From assembly GCA_964624475.1 (NCBI GenBank), contig CAZUYC010000042.1, positions 62,001 through 126,000 of the forward strand: a DNA stretch of 64,000 bases, read 5' to 3'. The notes below the pieces were generated by a model. The model worked only from the letters and a program-made list of their open reading frames with translations, was not told where the DNA came from and searched no databases. This document shows, in pieces, positions 35,042 through 43,071 of the stretch. The stretch's first letter is position 1, and every line of letters starts with the position of its first letter. The stretch is from CAZUYC01 sp964624475 (GTDB lineage Bacteria > Myxococcota_A > UBA9160 > SMWR01). The position numbers and the translations under genes were made by a program.

Positions 35042-38000
35042 ACGGCGGGCGGGAGGACCTGCGCGAGCAGGACGAGCGGGCCCGGGGCCTCGCCCGCAGC
35101 GTCTTCGACCGCCCGCTCGTGATCGAGGCCGGAGCCGGGACCGGGAAGACCACCGTTCTCGTGACGCGGATCGCGGCCTGGTGTCTCGGCCCCGGGTGGG
35201 ATCTCGCCGCGCGCGAGCTCGCGGGCGGCATCGTCGCCATCCATCCCGACGCCGTCAAAGCCCGGGTCGCGGGCGGCGGCGTGGCCATCCATCCCGACGC
35301 CGTCGGAGCTCGGGTCGCGGGCGGCGTCGTCGCCATCACGTTCACGGAGGCCGCCGCCGCCGAGATGGGGAGCCGGCTCGCCGGTGCGCTCCGCAGCGTC
35401 GAGGACGGCGAGCGGCTCGACTGGCTCCCCGAGGATGCGCTCCCGGCGGACCCCGGCGCGCGGGCCCTGCGCGCACGCGCCCTCCGCGGCGCCCTCGATC
35501 GCCTGCGCGTGCAGACGATCCACGCCTTCTGCCGCCGGCTCCTGGTGAGCCACCCGATCGACGCGGGGGTCAGCCCTCGCCTCGAGATCGACGCGGAGGG
35601 AGCGCTCCGCGAGGAGGTCGTGCGCGACGTCCTCGAGGAGCGCCTCCCCGCGCTCTTCGCGGAGCCGGACTCGGCGGCGCTGCGGCTCGCCGCGCAGGGA
35701 GACGGCCCCGCCGCGCTCGAGCGCGCGCTCCTGACACTCCTCGACGAGGGCCTCGCCGCCGCGGACCTGGCCGAGGATCCCTTCACGGGAGATCGGCTCG
35801 CCGACCTCCACGGTCGCGCGCTGGGGGCGCTCGATGCCCTGCTCGCGGCGGCCGCCGGCTTCGTGGAGCTGCGCGCGAATAGCAAGGCGCTCCAGGTTCT
35901 CGAGGCCCTGGCCCGCCTGCGCGCGGCGGCGCGGGACGCGCCCTGGAGCGATGCGGCGGAGCTCGGGAGCTTCGCGCAGTCCTGCCGCAGCGAGTGGGGC
36001 GAGGAAGAATCGCTGGCGCAGCGACTTCGGAAGTGGGACGCGGACGAGTTCACACAGGGCGAGCGGAAGGCGGCCGCGGATCCGGGTGCGATCGAGGCGG
36101 CCGCCCGCGATCTCGCGCCACTGCTCGCCCATCTCTGCGCGCTCGAGCCGGAGGCCCTCGAGCTCGCGCGCCGCGTGATCCGCCCGCTCCTCGCCGAGGT
36201 GGAGACGCGCCTGCGCTTGCGAGGCGTCGCGACCTTCGCGGAGCTCCTGCGTCGCGCGCGCGATCTCCTCGTCCGCAACCCGGAGGTGGCCGCGCGCGAG
36301 CGCGCGCGCATCGACCAGCTCCTGGTCGACGAGTTCCAGGACACGGACCGGACGCAGTGCGAGATGCTGCGCGCCCTCGCGCTCGCCGGCGATGCGACGA
36401 AGGGCCCGGGGCTCTTCCTCGTCGGCGATCCCAAGCAGTCGATCTACGGCTGGCGCAGCGCCGACCTCGCGGCCTACGAGGACTTCATCGACGGCGTCCG
36501 CGCGGCGGGCGGCGAGGTGGCGCGGCTCTCGGTGAACTTCCGCTCGGTGTCCGAGGTCCTCGCGGAGGTCGAGCGGGCCGTCGCGCCGGTGATGGTCCAG
36601 AGGGCGAAGGTTCAGCCGGCCTTCGAGCCGCTGCTCGCGGGGCAGGGCCGCCCGACCCGGCCCCTGCCCGAGGGGCTCGCGCCGATCGAGTACTGGATCT
36701 CGACGGAATGGGACGCCGAGGCCGCCGCGCCCGCCTCGAAGACGCTCGTGAGCGACGCGGCGGAGCTCGAGGCGGGGGCGCTCGCTCGCGAGCTCCGGGC
36801 CCTCCATGATGCGGGGCAGCTCGCCTGGAAGGAGGTCGGCGTGCTCTTCCGCAGCCGCGGCGACCTCGACGTCTACCTCGAAGCGCTGCGCGACGCCGGG
36901 ATTCCCTACGCGGTGGAGGGCGACCGCAGCTACTTCCAGCGCCGCGAGGTCATCGAGGCCGCCGCGCTCGTGCGCGCGATCGCCGACCCGAACGACCACC
37001 TGGCGCTCCTCGCGGCGCTCCGCTCACCGCTCGCGGGCGTGCCCGACGCGGCCCTCCTGCCGCTCTGGGAGGCCCGGCTGGCGGAGCGCGCGGGCCGGCT
37101 CGTCGATCCCTGCGCCGCGGAGCTCGCCGAGCTGCGAGATCTGGCGCGTCGCGTGGCTCGCGAGCTCCCCGGCGACGTCCCCGGGATCTCGCGCATCGCG
37201 GGCTGGGACGAGGGCACGGCGGCGCTCCTCGCCGCGATCGCGCGCCTGCGCCGCTCGCTGCGCGACGACCCGGCCGACGTCTTCGTCGAGCGGCTGCGAA
37301 CGCTGACCCTTCTCGAGGCGACGCAGGGGGCCCGCCACCTCGGGCCCTGGCGGGTGGCGAACCTCGACCGCTTCTTCCGCGAGCTCGCCGAGTCGCTGGC
37401 GGGCGACGGCGGCCTGCGCGCGCTCCTGCGCGCGCTGCGGCGCGCGGTGGCGGGCGAGCAGCGCCGCGAGGAGAGCCGGCCGCGCGAGGCCGCCGACGAC
37501 GCGGTGCAGGTGATGACGATCCACGGCGCCAAGGGCCTCGACTTCCGCCACGTCTACCTGATGCAGCTCCACAAGGGCGAGGGCCCGGACGAGCGCGAGC
37601 GCGCGCAGCCGGGCCGCGCGCAGCCGGGCGGCCCGCTCGAGTATCGGCTCCTCGGCCTGCCGACCCCCGGCTACGACCGGGTCGCTCGCGAGCGGGAGCG
37701 CGTCGCCGAGGCCGAGCGCGTGCGCACGCTCTACGTCGGGATGACGCGCGCCGAGGAGCGGCTCGTCCTCGCGGGGCTCTGGCCGCGCTCCGGCTCGGAG
37801 GGACGCGCGTCGCTCGCAGGGCTCCTCGCGCGCGGGCGCGAGCTCGCGATGCACCCCGAGGAGCGGATGGCCGAGCTGGCCGCGAAAGGCGGGGATCGCG
37901 TCGACGCCGACGGCGCGCGCTTCGTCTTCCCCGCGCTCGCCGCGGCGCCGGCCTCGGCCCGCGGGACCGAGCGCCGCGACGCTGCCGCCGTGCTGGCACC

Positions 38001-38709
38001 GGACGAGGTCGCGGCGCACTCGCGGGCGCTGGCTGCGAAGCGCGAGGCGGCGCGCGCCCGCGAGGCGCGTCCGCTGGTCGCGACCGCGTCGGGAGCGGTG
38101 GGCGAGGAGGATCCGGGCGAGCTCGCCGAGCGGCGCTTCGGCGCGGCCGGGTGCGGGGTGCCGCGCGCGGCCGCGGGAGCGGTGGCCGAGGCGGCCGTGG
38201 CGCGCGCGGTCGGCGTCGCGATCCACCGCCTCCTCGAGGAGCTCGACCTCGCGGCGGACCCCGCGGCCGAGCTCGCGCGCAGCCGCGAGAGGCTCGCTGC
38301 GCGCGTCGAGGCCGTGTTGGAGCCCGGCGCCCGCGAGGAGGCGCTCGCGCGGGGGCGGGAGCTCCTCGAGCGGATCGCCGGCGGGCGGCTCCTCGCGCGG
38401 CTGCGCGCGCTCGGCGATCGCGTCCTCCATCGCGAGCTCCCGGTGCTCCTTCCCGCGACCGAGCAGGACGCCGCCGTGGGATGCATCAGCGGCGTCGTCG
38501 ATCTCGTCTACCGCGACCCCGCGACGGGCGAGCTCGTGGTGGCGGACTACAAGACCGATCGCGTCGAGAGCGAGGCGGAGCTTCGCGAGAGAGCGCGCCG
38601 CTACGCGCCGCAGGGAGGCGTCTACCAGCGCGCGCTGCGCGAGGGCCTCGACCTCGCCTACACGCCGCGCTTCGAGCTCTGGTTCCTCCACGCGGACCGC
38701 ATCGTCTGA
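35038..38709 (+). CDS. addA: AddA-like UvrD-family helicase-nuclease
   Basis: This 1223-residue superfamily 1 helicase-nuclease has Walker A LVIEAGAGTGKTTVLVTRIA (about residues 25-45), motif Ia AITFTEAAAAEMGSRL, Walker B LLVDEFQDTDRTQCEMLRAL (about 430), VGDPKQSIYGWRSADLAA, VNFRSVSEVL, motif V MTIHGAKGLDFRHVYL (about 827) and motif VI RTLYVGMTRAEERLVLAG (about 898). A C-terminal PD-(D/E)XK nuclease (GVVDLVYRD, then ELVVADYKTD near 1170) completes it. The start GTG 35038 overlaps the addB stop. Odd feature: a 16-residue tandem duplication between Walker A and motif Ia. Confidence 0.93.
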   Translation: MNGGREDLREQDERARGLARSVFDRPLVIEAGAGTGKTTVLVTRIAAWCLGPGWDLAARELAGGIVAIHPDAVKARVAGGGVAIHPDAVGARVAGGVVAITFTEAAAAEMGSRLAGALRSVEDGERLDWLPEDALPADPGARALRARALRGALDRLRVQTIHAFCRRLLVSHPIDAGVSPRLEIDAEGALREEVVRDVLEERLPALFAEPDSAALRLAAQGDGPAALERALLTLLDEGLAAADLAEDPFTGDRLADLHGRALGALDALLAAAAGFVELRANSKALQVLEALARLRAAARDAPWSDAAELGSFAQSCRSEWGEEESLAQRLRKWDADEFTQGERKAAADPGAIEAAARDLAPLLAHLCALEPEALELARRVIRPLLAEVETRLRLRGVATFAELLRRARDLLVRNPEVAARERARIDQLLVDEFQDTDRTQCEMLRALALAGDATKGPGLFLVGDPKQSIYGWRSADLAAYEDFIDGVRAAGGEVARLSVNFRSVSEVLAEVERAVAPVMVQRAKVQPAFEPLLAGQGRPTRPLPEGLAPIEYWISTEWDAEAAAPASKTLVSDAAELEAGALARELRALHDAGQLAWKEVGVLFRSRGDLDVYLEALRDAGIPYAVEGDRSYFQRREVIEAAALVRAIADPNDHLALLAALRSPLAGVPDAALLPLWEARLAERAGRLVDPCAAELAELRDLARRVARELPGDVPGISRIAGWDEGTAALLAAIARLRRSLRDDPADVFVERLRTLTLLEATQGARHLGPWRVANLDRFFRELAESLAGDGGLRALLRALRRAVAGEQRREESRPREAADDAVQVMTIHGAKGLDFRHVYLMQLHKGEGPDERERAQPGRAQPGGPLEYRLLGLPTPGYDRVARERERVAEAERVRTLYVGMTRAEERLVLAGLWPRSGSEGRASLAGLLARGRELAMHPEERMAELAAKGGDRVDADGARFVFPALAAAPASARGTERRDAAAVLAPDEVAAHSRALAAKREAARAREARPLVATASGAVGEEDPGELAERRFGAAGCGVPRAAAGAVAEAAVARAVGVAIHRLLEELDLAADPAAELARSRERLAARVEAVLEPGAREEALARGRELLERIAGGRLLARLRALGDRVLHRELPVLLPATEQDAAVGCISGVVDLVYRDPATGELVVADYKTDRVESEAELRERARRYAPQGGVYQRALREGLDLAYTPRFELWFLHADRIV
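35221..35340 (+). repeat. 48-bp tandem repeat inside addA (2.5 copies)
   Basis: Units at 35221-35268, 35269-35316 and a half unit 35317-35340 all begin GCGGGCGGC. Translation gives AGGIVAIHPDAVKARV, AGGGVAIHPDAVGARV, then AGGVVAITFTEAAA, which is motif Ia. The repeat is in frame and near-identical at DNA level, so it is a recent slippage-type duplication within helicase domain 1A. Confidence 0.9.
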
Positions 38710-38710
38710 C

Positions 38711-38821
38711 GGGGACGGTGTTCAGATATTTCGAATTTTCAGATTCTCCAAAGGAAACCCAGGGAGCCGCCCCGGGGGTAGTGGAGAATCTGAAAATTCG
38801 AAATATCTGAACACCGTCCCC
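38711..38821. repeat. 111-bp palindromic element, copy 2 (40-bp perfect inverted arms)
   Basis: The left arm 38711-38750 begins GGGGACGGTGTTCAGATA; the right arm 38782-38821 is its exact reverse complement across a 31-base spacer. It differs from copy 1 at two arm positions, each mirrored in the opposite arm. It starts one base after the addA stop and ends three bases before the hslO stop, so it may act as a two-way terminator for the convergent genes. Confidence 0.9.
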
Positions 38822-38824
38822 GCG

Positions 38825-39730
38825 TCACGCATCGTAGAGGAGCGGCGTCAGGTCCGCGGGCGGCACGCGGTAGACCTCGGCGCAGAAGGCGCAGCGCACC
38901 TCGAGGCTCTCCCCCTCCGCGGCGACCTCGCGGAGCTCCTCGCGGCCGAGCAGGGCCACCGCGCGCAGCACGCGCTGCGGGCTGCACGGACAGTGGAAAC
39001 GCGGCGTCAGGCAGGCGACGCGGCAGCGGGCGAGGTCGCCGACCAGGCGCTCGAGGATCGTCCGTGCGCTCGCACCCTCCCACAGCAGCCGCGAGGGGTG
39101 CGAGAGGCCGGCCACACGCTGCTCGAGCGCGGCCAGGGCGGAGTCCGGCGCGCCGGGCAGTCCCTGGATCAGGTAGCCGCCCGCCGCCTGGATCTCGCCC
39201 TCCGGGCCGAGCTGGACGCCGAGGGCGAGCGCCGAGGGCTTCTGCTCGCTCTCGAGCAGGTAGTGCGCGAGATCCTGCGCGATCTCGCCGGTGACCAGCG
39301 GCACGATCCCCGCGTACGGCTGCCGCCACGCGGGATGGTTGCGCTCGACCCGCAGCACCCCGCTTCCGATGGCGGGCGCGAGGCCGAGGCTCTCGCCCAC
39401 GAGCGGCGGGTTCGCCGCGGGATGCTGCACGTAGCCGCGCACGCTCCCGTCGGCGTCGGCCGTGACGAGGATCGTCCCGAGCGGCCCGTCGCCGCGCAGC
39501 TGGATCTGGACGCGCTCGGCGTCCTGTCCCTCGCTCGCGAGCAGCAACCCGCCCATCAGCGCCCGCGCGAGCGCGACGCTCGCCGTCGGCGAGGTCCGGT
39601 GCCGGCCCGCCGCCTCGCGCGCGAGCCCCGTCGCGGCGAGCACGCGCACCGACGCATGGCCGTCGGGCGAGAGCGTGCGGATCAGCTCGTCACGCGACGT
39701 CGCCCCGGCCGGGGCGCGGTACGCGATCAC
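38825..39730 (-). CDS. hslO: Hsp33 redox-regulated chaperone
   Basis: This 301-residue cytoplasmic holdase is switched on by oxidation of a zinc-cysteine centre. The N-terminal fold includes GATSRDELIRTLSPDGHASV, VALARALMGGLLLASEGQDA and RNHPAWRQPYAGIVPLVTGE. The C-terminal zinc site is intact: FHCPCSPQRV (CxC) and VRCAFCAEVYRV (CxxC). The start is GTG 39730, overlapping the TGA of a 38-codon open frame upstream (GTGA). The 3' end abuts palindromic element copy 2. Confidence 0.94.
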   Translation of the reverse strand: MIAYRAPAGATSRDELIRTLSPDGHASVRVLAATGLAREAAGRHRTSPTASVALARALMGGLLLASEGQDAERVQIQLRGDGPLGTILVTADADGSVRGYVQHPAANPPLVGESLGLAPAIGSGVLRVERNHPAWRQPYAGIVPLVTGEIAQDLAHYLLESEQKPSALALGVQLGPEGEIQAAGGYLIQGLPGAPDSALAALEQRVAGLSHPSRLLWEGASARTILERLVGDLARCRVACLTPRFHCPCSPQRVLRAVALLGREELREVAAEGESLEVRCAFCAEVYRVPPADLTPLLYDA

Positions 39731-39843
39731 GGCGCGCCGTCGAGGATCCCGCGCAGCCCCGCCGGCGCGTGGCGACCGAAGGCGCCCTCCACGACCACGC
39801 TCACGGTCTGGTGGATCGGGAACTCGTCGAACTCGGGGATCAT
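39727..39843 (-). CDS. 38-residue open frame coupled to hslO
   Basis: ATG 39843 opens a 38-codon frame ending in a TGA that overlaps the hslO GTG. It encodes MIPEFDEFPIHQTVSVVVEG and ends GLRGILDGAP. The IPEFDEFPIHQT opening resembles the N-terminus of a larger DUF7064/CrtC-like family as I recall it, so it may be a truncated relic; alternatively it is a short coupled leader. Not confirmed. Confidence 0.4.
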   Translation of the reverse strand: MIPEFDEFPIHQTVSVVVEGAFGRHAPAGLRGILDGAP

Positions 39844-39988
39844 CGGGCGCCTCCCAGCGCGATCCGGGCGCGCGGCCGCCCGCGCCGGACTCTGCCATAC
39901 CCCGGCGCAGGCAGAAACCGCCGCGGAGCCAGCGGTCCGCGACCGAAGCCTTCGCGCGCTAACCTCTGGCCCCGGGGCGCTCGACGCG

Positions 39989-42085
39989 GTGACGGCAGGC
40001 CTTCCTGGGGTGCGCGCGAGGGGCGGCGGGGGGCGGTGCGCGGCGCGCGTGCTCGGGCTGCTCGTCGCGGCGGCCTGCGGCTGCGGCGAGGGGTCGCCTG
40101 GCGAACCGCCCACCCGCGTCGTCGTGATCACGCTCGACACGACCCGCGCCGATGCGCTCGGCGCCTATGGGCAGCCGCTCCCGGTGACGCCGCGCATCGA
40201 CGCGCTGGCCGCCGAGGGTGTGGTCTTCGAGCAGGTCGCGGCGTCCACGCCGAGCACGCTCCCCTCCCACGCGACGCTCTTCACCGGGAGGCAGCCCTTC
40301 GCCCACGGCGTGCGCTCGAACTTCGGCTACCGCCTCCCGGACGACGCGTGGACCCTGGCCGAGATGCTCCGCGAGCGCGGCTTCGCGACGCGCGCAGAGG
40401 TCGCCTCGCGGGTGCTCGCGAGCGGGCAGGGCCTCGCGCAGGGTTTCGCGGGCTACGGCGAGCCCATGCGGAGCTCGCCCCTCGAGGCGCAGGCGCGCGG
40501 CGACCGCTCGCCGGCCCAGCGCAGCGCCGAGGAGATCAGCGACGCGGCGCTCGCCTTCCTGCGCGAGAACGCGGGGCGCCCCTTCCTGCTCTGGCTGCAC
40601 TACTTCGACCCGCACGACCCCTACGAGCCGCCCGAGCCCTTCCGCAGCGAGATCGCAGACCCCTACCTCGCCGAGGTGCGCCGCGTCGACCACGCGGTGG
40701 GCCGCGTCGTGGACGAGATCGAGCGCCTCGGGCTGCGCGCGAGCACGCTCGTCGCGATCGCCGCCGACCACGGCGAGGGCCGCGGGGAGCACGGCGAGGA
40801 GACGCACGCCCTCTTTGTCTACGAGACCACGCTGCGCGTCCCGCTCGTGCTCTGGGGCGGCGGAGTTCCCCGCGGTGTGCGCGTGGCGTCGCTCGTGCGC
40901 CTCGTCGACGTGCTGCCGACGCTCCTCGATCTGCTCGGCGTCCCGGCGCCCGCCGGCCTCGACGGCGTCTCTCTGCGGCCGCTCTTAGCCTCTCCGGAGC
41001 GCGACCCGGGGCTCGTCGCCTACGGCGAGTCGGTCGAGCCCGCGTCTCTCTTCGGCGGCGACTTGCTGCGCTCGCTGCGCGAGGGCCGCATGAAGTACGT
41101 CCACAAGCTCCGCCCGGAGCTCTTCGACCTCGCGGCGGATCCCGCCGAGAAGCGAAGCCTCGCGGAGGAGCGCCCGCAGGAGATCCTGCGCTTGCGGGCG
41201 CGCCTCGAGCAGGTCCTCGCCGAGGCCCGGCCCGCCGACGCGGCGCGCGCCGGGCTCGACCCGGCGCAGGTCGACGCGCTGCGCGCGCTCGGCTACGTCG
41301 GCGGCGGCGCGGCCCCGACCCTCGGCGAGAGCCTGGCGCTCCACGGACCCGATGCCCGCGACCTGACGCTCGACTTCAAGCTCTTCTCGCTCGCGTGGGG
41401 ATCGCTGCTCGGCGGCGATCCCGCCCGGGCGGAACCGCTCTTTCGCAATCTCGCCGCGCGCCATCCGAAGAGCGAGCTCGCGCTCGAGGGCCTGCTCGTG
41501 TCGCTCCGCGCGCTCGGGCGAAGCTCCGAGGAGATCCCCCTGCTGCGCTCGGCGACCCTGGCGCTGCCCGCGCAGGGAGCGCTGCGGGTGCGCCTCGGCG
41601 CCCGGCTGCGCGAGGCGGGCCAGGGCGACCTGGCGGAGGGCGCGCTGCGCGATGCCCTCGCGCTCGATCGCTGCAACGAGGCGGCGCGGCTGCTGCTCGC
41701 CGATCTGCTGCTCGAGCGCGGGCGGCACGCCGAGGAGGTCGCCCTGCTCGAGGGCCCGCAGGAGTGCCCTGCGTCTCCGGCGCTGCGCAACGCGCTGGCC
41801 TTCGCGCTTGCCACCCTGCCCGAGCCAAAGCTTCGCGACGGCGCTCGCGCGCTCGCCCTGGCGAGCGAGGTCGTGGCGGCCGGCGGCGGCGCGAGCCCGG
41901 ACTATCTCGACACCCTGGCGGCCGCGTACGCGGAGCTCGGGCGCTTCGACGAGGCCGTGGCCCTGCAGCGACGCGCGCTCGCCCTGGTGGAGGGCCGCGG
42001 CGCGCCCGACGGCTTCGTCGCGAGCCTGCGCGCGCACCTCGCGCGCTTCGAGGCGCGCGAGCCGATCCGGGAGCCAGAGCCTTAG
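39989..42085 (+). CDS. Sulfatase/alkaline-phosphatase-fold lipoprotein with TPR C-terminus
   Basis: This protein has about 698 residues. The N-terminal export signal (VLGLLVAAACGCG) suggests a lipoprotein. The sulfatase-fold domain has VVVITLDTTRADALGAYGQ, TPSTLPSHATLFTGRQP, LLWLHYFDPHDPYEPP and AIAADHGEGRGEHGEE. The residue at the formylglycine position is Thr, so it is not a classical sulfatase and may be a phosphodiesterase or phosphoglycerol-transferase-type enzyme. From about residue 460 to the end, tetratricopeptide-like repeats follow (NEAARLLLADLLLERGRHAE, AYAELGRFDEAVALQRRAL). Alternative start GTG 40010. Confidence 0.88.
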   Translation: MTAGLPGVRARGGGGRCAARVLGLLVAAACGCGEGSPGEPPTRVVVITLDTTRADALGAYGQPLPVTPRIDALAAEGVVFEQVAASTPSTLPSHATLFTGRQPFAHGVRSNFGYRLPDDAWTLAEMLRERGFATRAEVASRVLASGQGLAQGFAGYGEPMRSSPLEAQARGDRSPAQRSAEEISDAALAFLRENAGRPFLLWLHYFDPHDPYEPPEPFRSEIADPYLAEVRRVDHAVGRVVDEIERLGLRASTLVAIAADHGEGRGEHGEETHALFVYETTLRVPLVLWGGGVPRGVRVASLVRLVDVLPTLLDLLGVPAPAGLDGVSLRPLLASPERDPGLVAYGESVEPASLFGGDLLRSLREGRMKYVHKLRPELFDLAADPAEKRSLAEERPQEILRLRARLEQVLAEARPADAARAGLDPAQVDALRALGYVGGGAAPTLGESLALHGPDARDLTLDFKLFSLAWGSLLGGDPARAEPLFRNLAARHPKSELALEGLLVSLRALGRSSEEIPLLRSATLALPAQGALRVRLGARLREAGQGDLAEGALRDALALDRCNEAARLLLADLLLERGRHAEEVALLEGPQECPASPALRNALAFALATLPEPKLRDGARALALASEVVAAGGGASPDYLDTLAAAYAELGRFDEAVALQRRALALVEGRGAPDGFVASLRAHLARFEAREPIREPEP

Positions 42086-42089
42086 GGAT

Positions 42090-42184
42090 CTTCGCTCGGC
42101 TTCGCCCTCGCTGCGCGCGCTTCGCGCTTGCGGGTCCTGATGAGCTTCGCTCGGCTTCGCCTCGCTGCGCTTCGCGCTTGCGGG
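42090..42184 (-). repeat. Dispersed GC-rich repeat, copies 3 and 4 in tandem
   Basis: 42090-42134 and 42145-42184 share CTTCGCTCGGCTTCGCC, TCGCTGCGC and CTTCGCGCTTGCGGG; the second copy has short internal deletions. They lie just after the sulfatase-fold gene and belong to the same family as copies at 6.0, 31.35 and 63.5 kb. Confidence 0.6.
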
Positions 42185-42233
42185 GGACGCGCCCGGCCGG
42201 CTCGGGTAAGCTCGGGATCGGGAGGAGCTCTCG

Positions 42234-43025
42234 ATGATCCTCGACAGGTTCCGGCTCGACGGGAAGGTCGCGATCGTGACGGCGGCGGGGCGCGGCATCG
42301 GCGCCGGGATCGCGCGGGCCTTCGCCGAGGTGGGTGCCGACGTCGCGATCGGCGCGCGCACGCAGGCGCAGCTCGAGGAGGTGGCGGAGGAGGTGCGGCG
42401 CGCGGGGCGCCGCGCGGTCGTGGTGGCCGGCGACCTGAGCCAGCGCGAGGGCATGCAGGCGCTCGTCGAGCGCGCGGTCGCTGAGCTCGGCCGGATCGAC
42501 GTCGTCGTGAACAACGCCGGCGGAAGCATGCCGGGGCCCTTCCTCCAGACGAGCGAGCGCTCCTTCAACGAGGCCTTCCGCTGGAACGTCTCGACGGCCT
42601 TCAACCTGACGCAGCTCGCCGTGCCCCACCTGCTGAAGGTCGGCGGCGGCTCCGTCATCAACATCGCCTCGTCGGCGGGCCGCTTCCGCGAGCGCGGCTT
42701 CTGTGCCTACGGCACCGCGAAGGCGGCGCTCGTCGCCCTCACGCAGAACCTCGCCGCCGACCTCGCGCCGAGGATCCGCGTGAACGCGATCGCGCCGGGC
42801 GCGATCGAGACCTCGGCGCTCGGCATGGTGCTCACCAACCCCGCGATCGTGCGCCGCATGGTCGAGCTCACGCCGATGAAGCGCCTCGGGACGGTCGAGG
42901 ACATCGCCGCGGCCGCGGTCTACCTCGCGTCGCCCGCGGCGGACTACGCAACCGGCGTCGTCCTCGACGTCGGCGGCGGGATCCGCCACTCGAACTTCGA
43001 CATGGGCATCCCGGATCTCGAGTGA
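42234..43025 (+). CDS. Short-chain dehydrogenase/reductase
   Basis: This 263-residue classical SDR has GKVAIVTAAGRGIGAGIARA (cofactor loop), VVNNAGGSMPGPF, INIASSAGRF (catalytic Ser) and AYGTAKAALVALTQNLA (YxxxK), ending GVVLDVGGGIRHSN. It resembles the 7-alpha-hydroxysteroid dehydrogenase/FabG group; the true substrate is unknown. ATG 42234 has GGGAGGAGC upstream. A tandem dispersed repeat lies just before it. Confidence 0.92.
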   Translation: MILDRFRLDGKVAIVTAAGRGIGAGIARAFAEVGADVAIGARTQAQLEEVAEEVRRAGRRAVVVAGDLSQREGMQALVERAVAELGRIDVVVNNAGGSMPGPFLQTSERSFNEAFRWNVSTAFNLTQLAVPHLLKVGGGSVINIASSAGRFRERGFCAYGTAKAALVALTQNLAADLAPRIRVNAIAPGAIETSALGMVLTNPAIVRRMVELTPMKRLGTVEDIAAAAVYLASPAADYATGVVLDVGGGIRHSNFDMGIPDLE

Positions 43026-43071
43026 GGCGCGACGATCGCGCTCGTCCGGGCGCTCCCCGCGGCCTCGCGGC

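Noticed and set aside
39989..42085. Classical formylglycine sulfatase
   Set aside because: The position of the modified Cys/Ser is Thr (STLPSHATL), so sulfatase activity is not supported despite the fold.
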